Source: Paraburkholderia heleia NBRC 101817
Lineage (GTDB): Bacteria; Pseudomonadota; Gammaproteobacteria; Burkholderiales; Burkholderiaceae
NCBI RefSeq assembly: GCF_000739775.1
Contig: NZ_BBJH01000004.1
Coordinates: 124,001-188,000 of the forward strand
Direction of reading: 5' to 3'
Length of the DNA: 64,000 bases
The notes beneath the pieces are model-generated. The model had not been told where the DNA came from and searched no databases. It was given only the letters and a program-made list of their open reading frames with translations. Position numbers and translations under genes: made by a program. The first letter of the stretch is position 1. The number at the start of each line of letters is the position of its first letter. This document shows, piece by piece, positions 26,845 to 36,859 of the stretch.

Positions 26845-27540
26845 ATGAAATCGACCCGTCCCTTTTATCCGACGCCCGTCATCACAATCGACGGCCCGAC
26901 CGCCTCCGGCAAGGGCACGGTGGCCGCGCTCGTCGCCGCGCACCTTGGTTTTCACCTGCTCGACAGCGGCGCGCTGTACCGGCTGGCGGCGCTCGCGAGC
27001 ATGCGCTACGCGATTGCGGCCGACGACGCCGAGAGCCTTGCGAAGCTGATCGACGATCTCCATATCACGTTCCGCGAGGGGCTTGCGCAGCTCGACGGCG
27101 TCGACGTTTCGAACGAAATCCGTGCCGAGGAGGTGGGCAACCGCGCCTCGATGATCGCCGCGCATCCGGCTGTACGCACCGCGCTCGTGGCGCGCCAGCG
27201 GGCGTTCCGCAAGCTTCCCGGGCTCGTCGCGGACGGCCGCGACATGGGCACCGTGATCTTCCCGGACGCCGTTCTGAAGGTGTTTTTGACGGCCAGCGTG
27301 GAGGCCCGTGCGGCCCGCCGGCATAAGCAATTGATCCAAAAAGGTTTTTCTGCTAATATGGATGACTTGCTTCGGGATTTGCGTGAACGCGACGCGCGCG
27401 ACAGTAACCGCGCGGCCGCGCCGCTCAAGCCTGCAGCGGATGCTCAGCGACTTGACACCTCGGCGCTCTCCATCGACCAGGCGGTCGAACAGGTGGTGCA
27501 GTGGTTTCAGGAGTCGAGCCAACTGCGGCCCGTCCGGTAA
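26845..27540 (+). CDS. cmk: Cytidylate kinase
   Basis: Nucleotide kinase of 231 residues phosphorylating CMP and dCMP with ATP. The P-loop is [20 protein letters not shown]-site residues are in [12 protein letters not shown] and [15 protein letters not shown]; the lid is [16 protein letters not shown]. It sits between aroA and rpsA, as in most Beta- and Gammaproteobacteria. Confidence 0.96.
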   Translation: MKSTRPFYPTPVITIDGPTASGKGTVAALVAAHLGFHLLDSGALYRLAALASMRYAIAADDAESLAKLIDDLHITFREGLAQLDGVDVSNEIRAEEVGNRASMIAAHPAVRTALVARQRAFRKLPGLVADGRDMGTVIFPDAVLKVFLTASVEARAARRHKQLIQKGFSANMDDLLRDLRERDARDSNRAAAPLKPAADAQRLDTSALSIDQAVEQVVQWFQESSQLRPVR

Positions 27541-27568
27541 GCGACGAACGGGGCAAAGCGCAGTAAAG

Positions 27569-27596
27569 AGTAAGCAGTAAGCAGTAAGCAGTAAGC
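27569..27596. repeat. 7-bp tandem repeat (AGTAAGC)x4 in the cmk-rpsA gap
   Basis: Four perfect head-to-tail copies of AGTAAGC, preceded by a degenerate copy (AGTAAAG) and followed by AGTG. It lies 29 bases after the cmk stop, in the leader of rpsA. Such arrays can change copy number by slippage. Confidence 0.9.
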
Positions 27597-27755
27597 AGTG
27601 CGAGTTGGTGCCCTGAAAAGAAACAGGGCGTGTGTTAAACCCTTTAACCCCGTATGGCTTTTGCATCTGCGCCGCGAGCATCGTGTTCCGGCCTCAACGC
27701 CCGGCAGTCAAAACTGGCTGGCAGGGCAGCGAAAACCATGCAAATCCAGATTTTT

Positions 27756-29468
27756 ATGTCCGACCTGCAAACCTCCACCCCCAATACCGAATCTTTCGCG
27801 GCTCTGTTCGAAGAGTCGCTGACCCGCCAGGACATGCGCGCCGGCGAAGTCATCTCCGCTGAAGTCGTGCGCGTCGACCACAACTTCGTGGTCGTCAACG
27901 CTGGCCTGAAATCCGAGGCCTATATTCCCATCGAGGAATTCCTGAACGACCAGGGCGAAGTGGAGGTTCAGGCGGGTGATTTCGTTTCCGTCGCGATCGA
28001 CGCGCTGGAAAACGGCTACGGCGACACCATCCTGTCGCGCGACAAGGCGAAGCGTCTCGCTTCGTGGCTGTCGCTGGAAAAGGCGCTCGACAACAACGAA
28101 CTCGTGACCGGCACGATCACGGGCAAGGTCAAGGGCGGCATGACCGTCATGGTCAACGGCATCCGCGCGTTCCTGCCGGGTTCGCTCGTCGACACGCGTC
28201 CGGTCAAGGACACGACGCCGTACGAAGGCAAGACCCTCGAATTCCGCGTGATCAAGCTCGACCGCAAGCGTAACAACGTCGTGCTGTCGCGCCGCGCCGT
28301 GATCGAAGCCACGCAGGGCGAAGAGCGCGCCAAGCTGCTCGAAACGCTCAAGGAAGGCGCGATCGTCAACGGCGTGGTCAAGAACATCACCGATTACGGC
28401 GCGTTCGTGGACCTCGGCGGCATCGACGGCCTGCTGCACATCACCGACATCGCATGGCGTCGCGTGCGTCACCCGAGCGAAGTGCTCTCGGTTGGCCAGG
28501 AAGTCACCGCGAAGATCCTCAAGTTCGACCAGGAAAAGAACCGCGTTTCGCTCGGTATCAAGCAACTGGGCGACGATCCGTGGGAAGGCATCTCGCGCCG
28601 TTACCCGTCGGGCACGCGCCTGTTCGGCAAGGTCACGAACATCACCGACTACGGCGCGTTCGTCGAAGTCGAATCGGGCATCGAAGGCCTGGTTCACGTG
28701 TCGGAAATGGACTGGACCAACAAGAACGTTGCGCCGTCGAAGGTTGTCCAGCTGGGCGACGAAGTCGAAGTCATGGTCCTCGAGATCGACGAAGACCGCC
28801 GCCGCATCTCGCTCGGCATGAAGCAGTGCAAGCCGAATCCGTGGGATGACTTCAGCCGCAACTTCAAGAAGGGCGACAAGCTGCAAGGCGCAATCAAGTC
28901 GATCACCGACTTCGGCGTATTCATCGGTCTGCCTGGCGGCATCGACGGTCTGGTTCACCTTTCGGACCTGTCGTGGTCGGAAGCGGGTGAAGAAGCCGTT
29001 CGCAAGTACAAGAAGGGCGACGAAGTCGAAGCCGTGGTTCTCGGCATCGACGTCGAGAAGGAACGCATTTCGCTCGGCATCAAGCAGCTCGAAGGCGACC
29101 CGTTCAGCAACTTCGTTGCTGTCAACGACAAGGGCTCGATCGTCGACGGCGTGGTCAAGTCGGTTGACGCCAAGGGCGCGGTCGTGACGCTGAACGCCGA
29201 CGTCGAAGGCTACCTGCGTGCTTCGGAAATCGCGCAAGACCGCGTGGAAGATGCTCGCAACGTGCTGAAGGAAGGCGACAAGGTCAACGCGATGATCATC
29301 AATATCGATCGCAAGTCGCGTGGTATCAACCTGTCGATCAAGGCGAAGGACTCGGCTGAAACGCAGGAAGCCCTGCGCAGCATGTCGGCCGATTCGGGTC
29401 AGGCCGCCACCGGCACGACCAACCTCGGCGCGCTGCTGAAGGCCAAGCTCGACGGCCAGAACCAGTAA
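27756..29468 (+). CDS. rpsA: 30S ribosomal protein S1
   Basis: mRNA-binding ribosomal protein of 570 residues with six S1 (OB-fold) domains. The repeated [40 protein letters not shown] and [20 protein letters not shown] mark the central ones. It recruits mRNAs with weak Shine-Dalgarno sites. The start is uncertain: ATG 27756 ([13 protein letters not shown]) gives the start I expect for the family; ATG 27738 adds MQIQIF. Neither has a clear ribosome site, which is normal for the autoregulated rpsA leader of other bacteria. Confidence 0.95.
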   Translation: MSDLQTSTPNTESFAALFEESLTRQDMRAGEVISAEVVRVDHNFVVVNAGLKSEAYIPIEEFLNDQGEVEVQAGDFVSVAIDALENGYGDTILSRDKAKRLASWLSLEKALDNNELVTGTITGKVKGGMTVMVNGIRAFLPGSLVDTRPVKDTTPYEGKTLEFRVIKLDRKRNNVVLSRRAVIEATQGEERAKLLETLKEGAIVNGVVKNITDYGAFVDLGGIDGLLHITDIAWRRVRHPSEVLSVGQEVTAKILKFDQEKNRVSLGIKQLGDDPWEGISRRYPSGTRLFGKVTNITDYGAFVEVESGIEGLVHVSEMDWTNKNVAPSKVVQLGDEVEVMVLEIDEDRRRISLGMKQCKPNPWDDFSRNFKKGDKLQGAIKSITDFGVFIGLPGGIDGLVHLSDLSWSEAGEEAVRKYKKGDEVEAVVLGIDVEKERISLGIKQLEGDPFSNFVAVNDKGSIVDGVVKSVDAKGAVVTLNADVEGYLRASEIAQDRVEDARNVLKEGDKVNAMIINIDRKSRGINLSIKAKDSAETQEALRSMSADSGQAATGTTNLGALLKAKLDGQNQ

Positions 29469-29493
29469 GCCTCAAATGGGGGCAAGCTGAAGT

Positions 29494-29817
29494 ATGACCA
29501 AATCTGAATTGGTCGCGCAGCTGGCTACGCGATTTCCGCAACTTGTTCTCAAGGACGCGGATTTCGCGGTCAAGACGATGCTCGATGCGATGTCCGAGGC
29601 GCTTGCCAAGGGCCATCGCATCGAAATTCGCGGCTTTGGCAGCTTCGGCCTGAATCGTCGGCCGTCGCGCGTCGGCCGCAATCCCAAGTCGGGTGAAAAG
29701 GTGCTGGTGCCTGAGAAGTTCGTGCCGCACTTCAAGCCGGGTAAGGAGTTGCGCGAGCGCGTGGACCGTAATTCGGGCGAGCCGCTGAAGGCGGACGAGC
29801 CGGACGACGACCTGTAA
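29494..29817 (+). CDS. ihfB: Integration host factor beta subunit
   Basis: DNA-bending protein of 107 residues forming a heterodimer with IhfA (not in the window). The HU/IHF signature is [18 protein letters not shown] followed by [10 protein letters not shown]. The tail is unusually acidic and extended ([13 protein letters not shown]) compared with the 94-residue E. coli protein. It lies 25 bases after rpsA, the classic rpsA-ihfB pair, and is followed by a terminator. Confidence 0.96.
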   Translation: MTKSELVAQLATRFPQLVLKDADFAVKTMLDAMSEALAKGHRIEIRGFGSFGLNRRPSRVGRNPKSGEKVLVPEKFVPHFKPGKELRERVDRNSGEPLKADEPDDDL

Positions 29818-29892
29818 GCGCTGGATCGTTTTCGATCGGGCGATTGCGGTCGTCGGCGGTCAATGCCAGATGGCCAGAATGCATGGACCGGT

Positions 29893-29930
29893 AAAAAGGC
29901 GCCAGGGTGAACCACCCCGGCGCTTTTTTT
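29893..29930 (+). terminator. Intrinsic terminator after ihfB
   Basis: Stem GCGCC-A-GGGTG pairing with CACCC-C-GGCGC around AAC (one mismatch), flanked by A5 and T7. Ends the rpsA-ihfB transcript. Confidence 0.85.
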
Positions 29931-30111
29931 CGTCTGCGCCTTTTCGACGCGGTTGGTTCCGGCAAGCTGGGTGGACGGGCTCAGCGCTCGCTCACACGTG
30001 TCGGCCCGCGAGCCGTTCAATTACAATACGGGACACTTCGGCGCGGCGTGTGCTGCGGCGCAGCATGTCCGCCGTGCCGGCGCCTTTCTCAACTGCCAAG
30101 AGAATCCTTCA

Positions 30112-30405
30112 ATGAGATTGATCGCCTGGGTGATCCGTGTGCTGGTGTTCGTACTGCTGCTGGTACTTGCGCTCGCCAACACGCAAACCGCGACGCTGAA
30201 CTTTCTGGCCGGATATTCGTGGCAGGCCCCGCTGATCCTGATCGGCCTCGCGTTTTTTGTGGTGGGGCTGCTGGCGGGGCTGCTCTCCGCGCTGCCCGGC
30301 GTGTTCCGGCTGCGCATGGAGAACGGCCGCCTCAAACGCGACTTGCGGGTGGCGCGTGAAACGCCCACGCCGAGCGTCGAGCCGCCGCTGCCGCCGCTCA
30401 TCTGA
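30112..30405 (+). CDS. lapA: LapA-domain inner-membrane protein (DUF1049)
   Basis: Small membrane protein of 97 residues with two transmembrane helices (VIRVLVFVLLLVLALANTQT and LILIGLAFFVVGLLAGLLSA) and a cytoplasmic, basic, coiled tail (RLRMENGRLKRDLRVARE). It is the LapA partner of LapB in LPS assembly control. Start MRLIAWVIRV is followed directly by the first helix; the upstream open frame is not conserved-looking. lapB begins 64 bases later. Confidence 0.88.
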   Translation: MRLIAWVIRVLVFVLLLVLALANTQTATLNFLAGYSWQAPLILIGLAFFVVGLLAGLLSALPGVFRLRMENGRLKRDLRVARETPTPSVEPPLPPLI

Positions 30406-30469
30406 TTTGTATTGCCGTGCCGCACGCCCGAACGCGTGCGGCTGATTTTCCGCTCATACCATCGCTCGC

Positions 30470-31645
30470 ATGGATCTCGATTTTTGGTGGCTCCTCGTCA
30501 TTCCCGTGGCTTTCGCGCTCGGCTGGATGGCGTCGCGCTACGACCTGAAGGCACTGCTGTCCGAAAGCGCCAACCTGCCGCGCTCGTATTTTCGCGGGCT
30601 GAATTTTCTGCTCAACGAGCAGCCGGACAAGGCCATCGACGCGTTCATCGAGGTCGCCAAGCTCGACCCCGAAACCGTCGAACTGCACTTCGCGCTCGGC
30701 AATCTGTTCCGCCGCCGCGGCGAGACCGACCGCGCGATCCGCGTGCATCAGAATCTGCTTTCGCGTTCCGATCTGCCCGTGAACGAGCGCGACCACGCGC
30801 TGTATGAACTCGGCCAGGATTTCCTGAAGGCCGGCATGCTCGACCGCGCCGAAGAGACCTTCGGCAAGCTCAAGTCGGGCGACTTCGCGCTCGGCGCACA
30901 GCGCGCACTGCTCGCGATCTATGAGATCGAGAAGGACTGGAACCGCTGCATCGACACGGCACGTCATCTCGAAACGATGGGCGCGGCGTCGCTCGACCTC
31001 GAGATCGCGCAGTTCCACTGCGAACTCGCGCAGGAAGCGCTCCAGCAGAAGAATCCCGACGAAGCGCGGCGTCAACTGGCGCTCGCGCTCAAGGCCAACG
31101 CGCAGAACGTGCGTGCGACGATCCTTGCGGGCGACGTCGATGCGGCCAGCGGCGACTGCGAAACTGCGCTCGGCCACTGGCGCGAAGTCGAGGCGCAAAA
31201 TCCCGCTTACCTGCCGCTCGTTGCCGAAAAGGTCATGAAGGCCTACGAGACGCTCGGCCGCGCCGAAGAGGGCGCGCAATTGCTCACGACGTGGGTCGAC
31301 GCGCATCCGTCGAACGATCTGCTCGATGTGGCCTACAAGTATGTCGCCGCGCTGCGCGGTCCCGATGCGGCGCACGCGCTCGCCCGTACGCAGATGCAGA
31401 AGTCGCCGAACCTCGCCGGCATGGCGCGCCTGCTCGAAGCGCAGCAGGCCACGGCTGAAGAGCCGCGCCGCGGCGAACTCGAACTGATGCGCAAGCTGCT
31501 CCAGCAGCGCACCAGGAACCTGCCTCGCTACACCTGCCAGAACTGCGGCTTCCGGGCGCGCCTCTTCTACTGGCAGTGTCCGGGTTGCAGCGGCTGGGAA
31601 ACCTATGCGCCGCGCCGCGTCGAGCCGGTTCCCGCGTCGAGCTGA
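30470..31645 (+). CDS. lapB: LPS assembly regulator LapB (YciM)
   Basis: Inner-membrane-anchored protein of 391 residues. The N-terminal helix ([19 protein letters not shown]) is followed by about nine TPR units ([20 protein letters not shown]) on the cytoplasmic side. A rubredoxin-type zinc ribbon closes the protein: [20 protein letters not shown], two CxxC pairs. In E. coli LapB controls LpxC turnover by FtsH through YejM and so sets LPS amount; the conserved layout supports the same role. Confidence 0.94.
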   Translation: MDLDFWWLLVIPVAFALGWMASRYDLKALLSESANLPRSYFRGLNFLLNEQPDKAIDAFIEVAKLDPETVELHFALGNLFRRRGETDRAIRVHQNLLSRSDLPVNERDHALYELGQDFLKAGMLDRAEETFGKLKSGDFALGAQRALLAIYEIEKDWNRCIDTARHLETMGAASLDLEIAQFHCELAQEALQQKNPDEARRQLALALKANAQNVRATILAGDVDAASGDCETALGHWREVEAQNPAYLPLVAEKVMKAYETLGRAEEGAQLLTTWVDAHPSNDLLDVAYKYVAALRGPDAAHALARTQMQKSPNLAGMARLLEAQQATAEEPRRGELELMRKLLQQRTRNLPRYTCQNCGFRARLFYWQCPGCSGWETYAPRRVEPVPASS

Positions 31646-31731
31646 GCCTTAAGGGCGCGCGCGCCCGGCCCGGCACCTGGCCGGCCGCGCCCACAGTCAT
31701 TCCAACATCCGCATCTGTCACCGGAGCGCCT

Positions 31732-33129
31732 ATGAAGATCACCATTGTCGGTACCGGCTACGTCGGCCTCGTCACCGGTGCGTGTCTTGCCGAAATCGGC
31801 CACGACGTGTTTTGCCTCGATGTCGATCCGCGCAAGATCGATATCCTGAACGGCGGCGGCGTCCCGATTCACGAGCCGGGCCTGCTCGAGCTCATCGCGC
31901 GCAACCGCGCGGCCGGGCGCATTACCTTTTCCACCGACGTCGGGGCGAGCGTCGAGCACGGCGAGGTGCAGTTCATCGCCGTGGGCACGCCGCCCGACGA
32001 GGACGGCTCGGCCGATCTTCAGTACGTGCTCGAGGCGGCGCGCAGCATCGGCCGCCACATGAACGGCTTCAAGGTGGTCGTCGACAAATCGACGGTGCCG
32101 GTCGGCACCGCGCAGCGCGTGCACGGCGTGCTGGCCGAGGAGCTGGCGAAGCGCGGCCTCGCGCATAGCGTGGATCACCGCTTCTCGGTCGTCTCGAATC
32201 CCGAGTTCCTCAAGGAAGGCGCGGCCGTGGACGACTTCATGCGCCCGGACCGCATCATCATCGGCCTCGACGAGGACGAGAACGGTACCGCCGCGCGCGA
32301 GAAGATGAAGCGCCTCTACGCGCCGTTCAACCGCAATCACGAACGCACGATATACATGGACGTGCGCTCCGCCGAATTCACGAAGTACGCGGCCAACGCC
32401 ATGCTCGCGACGCGCATCTCGTTCATGAACGAGATGGCGAATCTCGCCGACCGCGTGGGCGCCGACATCGAGTCGGTGCGCCGCGGCATCGGCTCCGATC
32501 CGCGCATCGGCTATCACTTCCTCTACGCGGGCTGCGGCTATGGCGGCTCGTGCTTCCCCAAGGACGTGCAGGCGCTGATCCGCACAGCCGCGGAGTCCGG
32601 CCAGAACCTGCGCGTGCTCGAAGCCGTCGAGGAGGTCAATCACGGCCAGAAGGAAGTGCTCGTGAAGAAGATCGCCAGGGTGTGCGGCGACGACCTCACC
32701 GGCAAGCACTTCGCCGTGTGGGGCCTCGCATTCAAGCCGAACACCGACGACATGCGCGAAGCGCCGAGCCGCCGCCTGATCGCCGACCTGCTCTCGCGCG
32801 GCGCCACGGTGGCGGCGTGGGACCCGGTCGCGGCCGAGGAGGCGCGGCGCGTGTTCGCGCTCGATCTCGCGCACGCGCCGCAGCAGCACGCGCGCCTGAC
32901 GTTTGCGTCGAGCCAGGACGACGCGCTCACGGGCGCGGACGCGCTCGTGATCGTCACCGAATGGACCGCCTTCAAGGCGCCCGATTTCGCGCATTTGAAG
33001 AAGGTGCTCAAGGCACCGCTGATCTTCGACGGACGCAACCTCTACGAGCCCGACGCCATGGCGGAGCTCGGCATTGACTATCATTCGATTGGGCGGCCTC
33101 ATGTCAATCTCGCAAACTCCGCGGCCTGA
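31732..33129 (+). CDS. ugd: UDP-glucose 6-dehydrogenase
   Basis: NAD enzyme of 465 residues oxidising UDP-glucose twice to UDP-glucuronate, precursor for exopolysaccharide and (through Ara4N) lipid A modification that gives polymyxin resistance in Burkholderia. Rossmann motif [15 protein letters not shown] at 7-21; catalytic cysteine C274 in [12 protein letters not shown]218 region in [11 protein letters not shown]. The upstream frame to 31576 overlaps lapB and is not part of it. Its 3' end overlaps hldA by 29 bases. Confidence 0.95.
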   Translation: MKITIVGTGYVGLVTGACLAEIGHDVFCLDVDPRKIDILNGGGVPIHEPGLLELIARNRAAGRITFSTDVGASVEHGEVQFIAVGTPPDEDGSADLQYVLEAARSIGRHMNGFKVVVDKSTVPVGTAQRVHGVLAEELAKRGLAHSVDHRFSVVSNPEFLKEGAAVDDFMRPDRIIIGLDEDENGTAAREKMKRLYAPFNRNHERTIYMDVRSAEFTKYAANAMLATRISFMNEMANLADRVGADIESVRRGIGSDPRIGYHFLYAGCGYGGSCFPKDVQALIRTAAESGQNLRVLEAVEEVNHGQKEVLVKKIARVCGDDLTGKHFAVWGLAFKPNTDDMREAPSRRLIADLLSRGATVAAWDPVAAEEARRVFALDLAHAPQQHARLTFASSQDDALTGADALVIVTEWTAFKAPDFAHLKKVLKAPLIFDGRNLYEPDAMAELGIDYHSIGRPHVNLANSAA

Positions 33130-34105
33130 AGCCGCACGAGTGACCGCGCTTGCCGCCGCGATTGCGCCCGAAGTGCGCGTCGTGCCGCGCGAAAAGCTCG
33201 CGACTTCGCGCGTGCTGGTGGTGGGCGACGTCATGCTCGACCGCTACTGGTTCGGCGACGTGAACCGCATCTCGCCGGAGGCGCCGGTGCCGGTCGTGCA
33301 TGTGCAGCGCAAGGAAGACCGCCTGGGCGGCGCCGCGAACGTCGCGCGCAACGCGGCGGCGCTCGGCGCCCATGCGGGCCTCCTGTGTGTGGTCGGACAC
33401 GACGAGCCCGGCGAGCGCATCGTCGAGCTGCTTGACGAAAGCAATGTGAACGCGTATCTCGAGCGCGATCCCGCGTTGCCGACCACCATCAAGCTGCGCG
33501 TGCTTTCGCGCCAGCAACAGCTGTTGCGCGTGGACTTCGAAAACACGCCCGCGCATGAGATCCTGCTCGCCGGCCTGGCGCGTTTCGACGCGCTGCTGCC
33601 CACGTACGACGTGATTTTGCTCTCCGACTACGCGAAGGGCGGCCTCACGCACGTTACGCAGATGATCGCGAAGGCGCGCGCCGCGGGCAAGGCCGTGCTC
33701 GTCGATCCCAAGGGCGACGACTGGGAGCGCTATCGCGGCGCGAGCCTCATCACACCGAATCGCGCGGAGCTGCGCGAGGTGGTGGGCACGTGGAAGTCCG
33801 AGGAGGACCTGCACGCGCGCGTGACGAAGCTGCGCCGCGAACTGCAGTTCGACGCGCTGCTGCTCACACGCTCCGAAGAGGGTATGACGCTCTTTTCCGA
33901 CGACGGCGCGTTGCACGCGGCGGCTGACGCGCGCGAAGTGTATGATGTGTCGGGCGCCGGCGACACGGTGATCGCGACCGTCGCGGTCATGCTGGGCGCG
34001 GGCTTGCCGCTCGTCGAATGCGTTGCGCTCGCGAATCGGGCGGCCGGCATCGTGGTCGGCAAGCTTGGCACGGCCACCGTCGACTACGACGAGCTCTTTC
34101 AATAA
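33101..34105 (+). CDS. hldA: D-glycero-beta-D-manno-heptose-7-phosphate kinase
   Basis: PfkB/ribokinase-family kinase of 334 residues making heptose 1,7-bisphosphate for LPS inner core. Seen: [17 protein letters not shown] near 47-63, [18 protein letters not shown], and the catalytic signature [15 protein letters not shown]. Only the kinase domain is present; the adenylyltransferase half of E. coli HldE is missing, so a separate hldC is expected elsewhere. Start MSISQTPRP at 33101 lies inside the end of ugd. Confidence 0.92.
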   Translation: MSISQTPRPEAARVTALAAAIAPEVRVVPREKLATSRVLVVGDVMLDRYWFGDVNRISPEAPVPVVHVQRKEDRLGGAANVARNAAALGAHAGLLCVVGHDEPGERIVELLDESNVNAYLERDPALPTTIKLRVLSRQQQLLRVDFENTPAHEILLAGLARFDALLPTYDVILLSDYAKGGLTHVTQMIAKARAAGKAVLVDPKGDDWERYRGASLITPNRAELREVVGTWKSEEDLHARVTKLRRELQFDALLLTRSEEGMTLFSDDGALHAAADAREVYDVSGAGDTVIATVAVMLGAGLPLVECVALANRAAGIVVGKLGTATVDYDELFQ

Positions 34106-34210
34106 TGTTGCGCACGCGAGCGCGCAGCGCTCGCACCCCGGCCGGAATTTCCGCAGCGTTTTTCCGGCGGGCGATCAACCTCGCGTGAACCCCGTCACCG
34201 CAGACCTATC

Positions 34211-35203
34211 ATGACCCTTATCGTCACCGGCGCGGCCGGCTTCATCGGCAGCAATATCGTCAAGGCGCTGAACGAACGCGGCGAAGACCGCATCATCGCC
34301 GTCGACAATCTCACCCGCGCGGACAAATTCAGGAATCTCGTCGATTGCGAGATCGACGACTATCTCGACAAGACCGAGTTCGTCGAGCGCTTCGCGCGCG
34401 GCGATTTCGGCGACGTGCGCGCGGTGTTCCACGAAGGCGCCTGTTCGGACACGATGGAAACCGACGGCCGCTACATGATGGACAACAACTTCCGCTACAG
34501 CCGCGCCGTGCTCGACGCGTGCCTCGCGCAGCGCGTGCAGTTTCTGTATGCGTCGTCGGCGGCCATCTACGGCGGCTCGACGCGCTTCGTCGAAGAGCGC
34601 GAAGTGGAAGCGCCGCTGAACGTGTACGGCTATTCGAAGTTCCTGTTCGACCAGGTGATCCGCCGTGTGCTGCCCACTGCGCAAAGCCAGATTGCAGGCT
34701 TTCGCTATTTCAACGTGTACGGTCCGCGTGAAACACACAAGGCGCGTATGGCCTCGGTGGCGTTCCACAACTTCAACCAGTTCCGCGCCGAAGGCCGCGT
34801 GAAGCTGTTCGGCGAATACAACGGTTATGCGCCGGGCGAGCAGACGCGCGACTTCGTCTCCGTCGAGGACGTGGTGAAGGTCAACCTGTTCTTCTACGAT
34901 CATCCGGAGAAAACGGGCATCTTCAATCTGGGCAGCGGCCGCGCCCAGCCTTTCAACGACATTGCGACGACCGTGGTGAACACGCTGCGTGCGATGGAAG
35001 GCAAGCCCGCGCTCTCGCTCGCGGAGCAGGTCAAGGAAGGGCTGATCGAATACATTGCGTTCCCCGACGCGCTGCGCGGCAAGTACCAGTGCTTCACGCA
35101 AGCGGACCAGTCGAAGCTGCGCGCAGCGGGCTACGACGCGCCGTTCCTGGCGGTGCAGGAAGGGGTGGATCGTTACGTGCGTTGGCTTTCTGGCCAGGTG
35201 TAA
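34211..35203 (+). CDS. hldD: ADP-L-glycero-D-manno-heptose 6-epimerase
   Basis: SDR-family epimerase of 330 residues, last step in making the ADP-heptose used by LPS core transferases. NAD(P) motif [15 protein letters not shown]; catalytic Ser plus YxxxK in [10 protein letters not shown] and [10 protein letters not shown]. The [17 protein letters not shown] segment is typical of HldD. It follows hldA by 105 bases and ends before a GC hairpin. Confidence 0.96.
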   Translation: MTLIVTGAAGFIGSNIVKALNERGEDRIIAVDNLTRADKFRNLVDCEIDDYLDKTEFVERFARGDFGDVRAVFHEGACSDTMETDGRYMMDNNFRYSRAVLDACLAQRVQFLYASSAAIYGGSTRFVEEREVEAPLNVYGYSKFLFDQVIRRVLPTAQSQIAGFRYFNVYGPRETHKARMASVAFHNFNQFRAEGRVKLFGEYNGYAPGEQTRDFVSVEDVVKVNLFFYDHPEKTGIFNLGSGRAQPFNDIATTVVNTLRAMEGKPALSLAEQVKEGLIEYIAFPDALRGKYQCFTQADQSKLRAAGYDAPFLAVQEGVDRYVRWLSGQV

Positions 35204-35237
35204 CGCGAAGCCCTGACTTCATACACTGGACTCTCGT

Positions 35238-35262
35238 CGCCGGCGATGGTCGCCGGCGTTTT
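35238..35262 (+). terminator. Intrinsic terminator after hldD
   Basis: Perfect 9-bp stem CGCCGGCGA / TCGCCGGCG with a 3-base loop, then TTTT. The short T run suggests partial read-through into the ComEA-like gene. Confidence 0.6.
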
Positions 35263-35276
35263 CAGGGAGATCCAGC

Positions 35277-35624
35277 ATGTTCCGAAAAGTTCTTGCGGCG
35301 GCCGCGCTTCTGGCCGTACTCAGCCACGCCTTCGCGGCCGTGGACGTCAACACGGCCAACGAAGACGCGCTTCGCGGCATCAAGGGCGTGGGGCCTGCGC
35401 GCGCCAGGGCCATTCTCGACGAGCGCAGCGCGCACGGTCCGTACAAGGATGCCAGTGACCTCGGCAAGCGCGTGAAGGGCATGGGCGGCCATACCGTCGA
35501 ACGTCTGCAGGCCGAAGGATTGGCGATCGGTCCCGCGCAGCCCCTGGCGGCGCAGGCGAAGGTTGCGCAGACAACGCCCGCGAAGGCGGGCACGCCGCAG
35601 GCTGCTGTGGCGGTCAAGAAGTAG
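35277..35624 (+). CDS. ComEA-like helix-hairpin-helix DNA-binding protein
   Basis: Exported protein of 115 residues. Signal peptide MFRKVLAAAALLAVLSHAFA, then VDVNTANEDALRGIKGVGPARARAI, the (HhH)2 fold of ComEA that binds double-stranded DNA without sequence preference. An Ala/Pro/Lys-rich tail follows. ComEA proteins pull incoming DNA across the periplasm in natural transformation; no other competence gene is adjacent, so a role in uptake is possible but not shown. GGGAGA precedes the ATG. Confidence 0.88.
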   Translation: MFRKVLAAAALLAVLSHAFAAVDVNTANEDALRGIKGVGPARARAILDERSAHGPYKDASDLGKRVKGMGGHTVERLQAEGLAIGPAQPLAAQAKVAQTTPAKAGTPQAAVAVKK

Positions 35625-35674
35625 ACGTGCACTTGCGGTTTGCCCCGCGCGTCGTGTTTTACCGCCGCGGGGCG

Positions 35675-35699
35675 CAGTGTCCCGCAGTGTCCCGCAGTT
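35675..35699. repeat. Short tandem repeat (CAGTGTCCCG)x2.5
   Basis: Two perfect 10-base copies and a partial third in the gap between the ComEA-like gene and cysM. No function seen. Confidence 0.7.
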
Positions 35700-35741
35700 T
35701 CCTTCAGGTGTCGCTCAGGTGATGTCGACCCGCGACGTTGA

Positions 35742-35767
35742 CCCGCGGCCCGGGCCGCGGGCTTTTT
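35742..35767 (+). terminator. Intrinsic terminator upstream of cysM
   Basis: Perfect palindrome CCCGCGGCCCGGGCCGCGGG followed by CTTTTT. As RNA it would form an 8-bp stem with a 4-base loop. Probably ends transcripts of the ComEA-like gene. Confidence 0.7.
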
Positions 35768-35888
35768 GCCAACCATGGGGGGTAGGCCGTCTGGCCTGCG
35801 TCCATACCGGCGTTATGGGTCCCCTGCGGTCGCTGCCCGCGTGGTTTAGAATCGACGGATCACGTCATCGCGCCTCACCGCCATTTCC

Positions 35889-36791
35889 ATGCCCTACAAG
35901 ACCATTGAAGACACGATCGGCAATACACCGCTCGTGCAGCTTGTCCGCCTGCCGGACGATGAAATCCGCGCCCGCAACAACGTCGTGCTGGCCAAGCTGG
36001 AAGGCAACAACCCGGCCGGGTCGGTGAAGGACCGCCCGGCGCTCTCGATGATCCGTAAAGCCGAAGAGCGCGGCCGCATCAAGCCGGGCGACACGCTCAT
36101 CGAAGCGACGAGCGGCAATACGGGCATCGCCCTCGCCATGGCAGCGGCCATCCGCGGCTACAAGATGGTGCTCATCATGCCGGAGGACCTCTCGGTCGAG
36201 CGCCGCCAGAGCATGGCGGCCTACGGCGCCGAAATCATGCTCACGCCGGTCAAGGGCGGCATGGAGTATGCGCGCGACCTCGCCGAGCAAATGCAGCGCG
36301 ACGGCAAGGGCATCATCCTCGACCAGTTCGCCAATCCCGACAATCCGCTTGCGCACTACGAGAGCACCGGCCCGGAAATCTGGCGCGACACCGAAGGGCG
36401 CATCACGCACTTCGTTTCGTCGATGGGCACGACCGGCACGATCATGGGCACGTCCCAGTTCCTGAAAGAAAAGAATCAGGCGATCGAGATCGTCGGCGCG
36501 CAGCCGGAAGAAGGCTCGCGCATTCCGGGCATTCGCAAGTGGCCCGAAGCGTATATGCCGAAGATTTTCGACCGCAGCCGCGTGGACCGCGTGGAGAACG
36601 TGAGCCAGGCCGCCGCCGAGAACATGGCGCGCCGCCTTGCCTCGGTCGAAGGCATTTTCGCGGGTATCTCGTCGGGCGGCGCGTGCGAGGTGGCGATGCG
36701 TCTTGCGCGCCAGCTCGAGAACGCGACGATCGTGTTCATCGTCTGCGATCGAGGCGACCGTTATCTCTCTACGGGTGTGTTTCCAGCCTGA
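35889..36791 (+). CDS. cysM: Cysteine synthase B (O-acetylserine sulfhydrylase)
   Basis: PLP enzyme of 300 residues making cysteine from O-acetylserine and sulfide or thiosulfate. PLP lysine K47 in NPAGSVKDRPALSM; phosphate-binding loop SSMGTTGTIMGTSQF; substrate loop ATSGNTGIALAMAA. The sequence EGNNPAGSVKDRP and the length are typical of CysM rather than CysK. It is monocistronic, with a TAGAAT box at 35847 as a weak promoter candidate. Confidence 0.95.
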   Translation: MPYKTIEDTIGNTPLVQLVRLPDDEIRARNNVVLAKLEGNNPAGSVKDRPALSMIRKAEERGRIKPGDTLIEATSGNTGIALAMAAAIRGYKMVLIMPEDLSVERRQSMAAYGAEIMLTPVKGGMEYARDLAEQMQRDGKGIILDQFANPDNPLAHYESTGPEIWRDTEGRITHFVSSMGTTGTIMGTSQFLKEKNQAIEIVGAQPEEGSRIPGIRKWPEAYMPKIFDRSRVDRVENVSQAAAENMARRLASVEGIFAGISSGGACEVAMRLARQLENATIVFIVCDRGDRYLSTGVFPA

Positions 36792-36808
36792 TTGAAGCTC
36801 GCGGACGC

Positions 36809-36845
36809 AAAAAAACGGCCTTCAGATTCCGAAGGCCGTTTTGCT
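36809..36845. terminator. Bidirectional intrinsic terminator between cysM and mltB
   Basis: 12-bp perfect stem AAAACGGCCTTC / GAAGGCCGTTTT with a 7-base loop, A-run before and T-run after; serves both convergent genes. Confidence 0.88.
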
Positions 36846-36859
36846 TTGTACCGCTGAAT

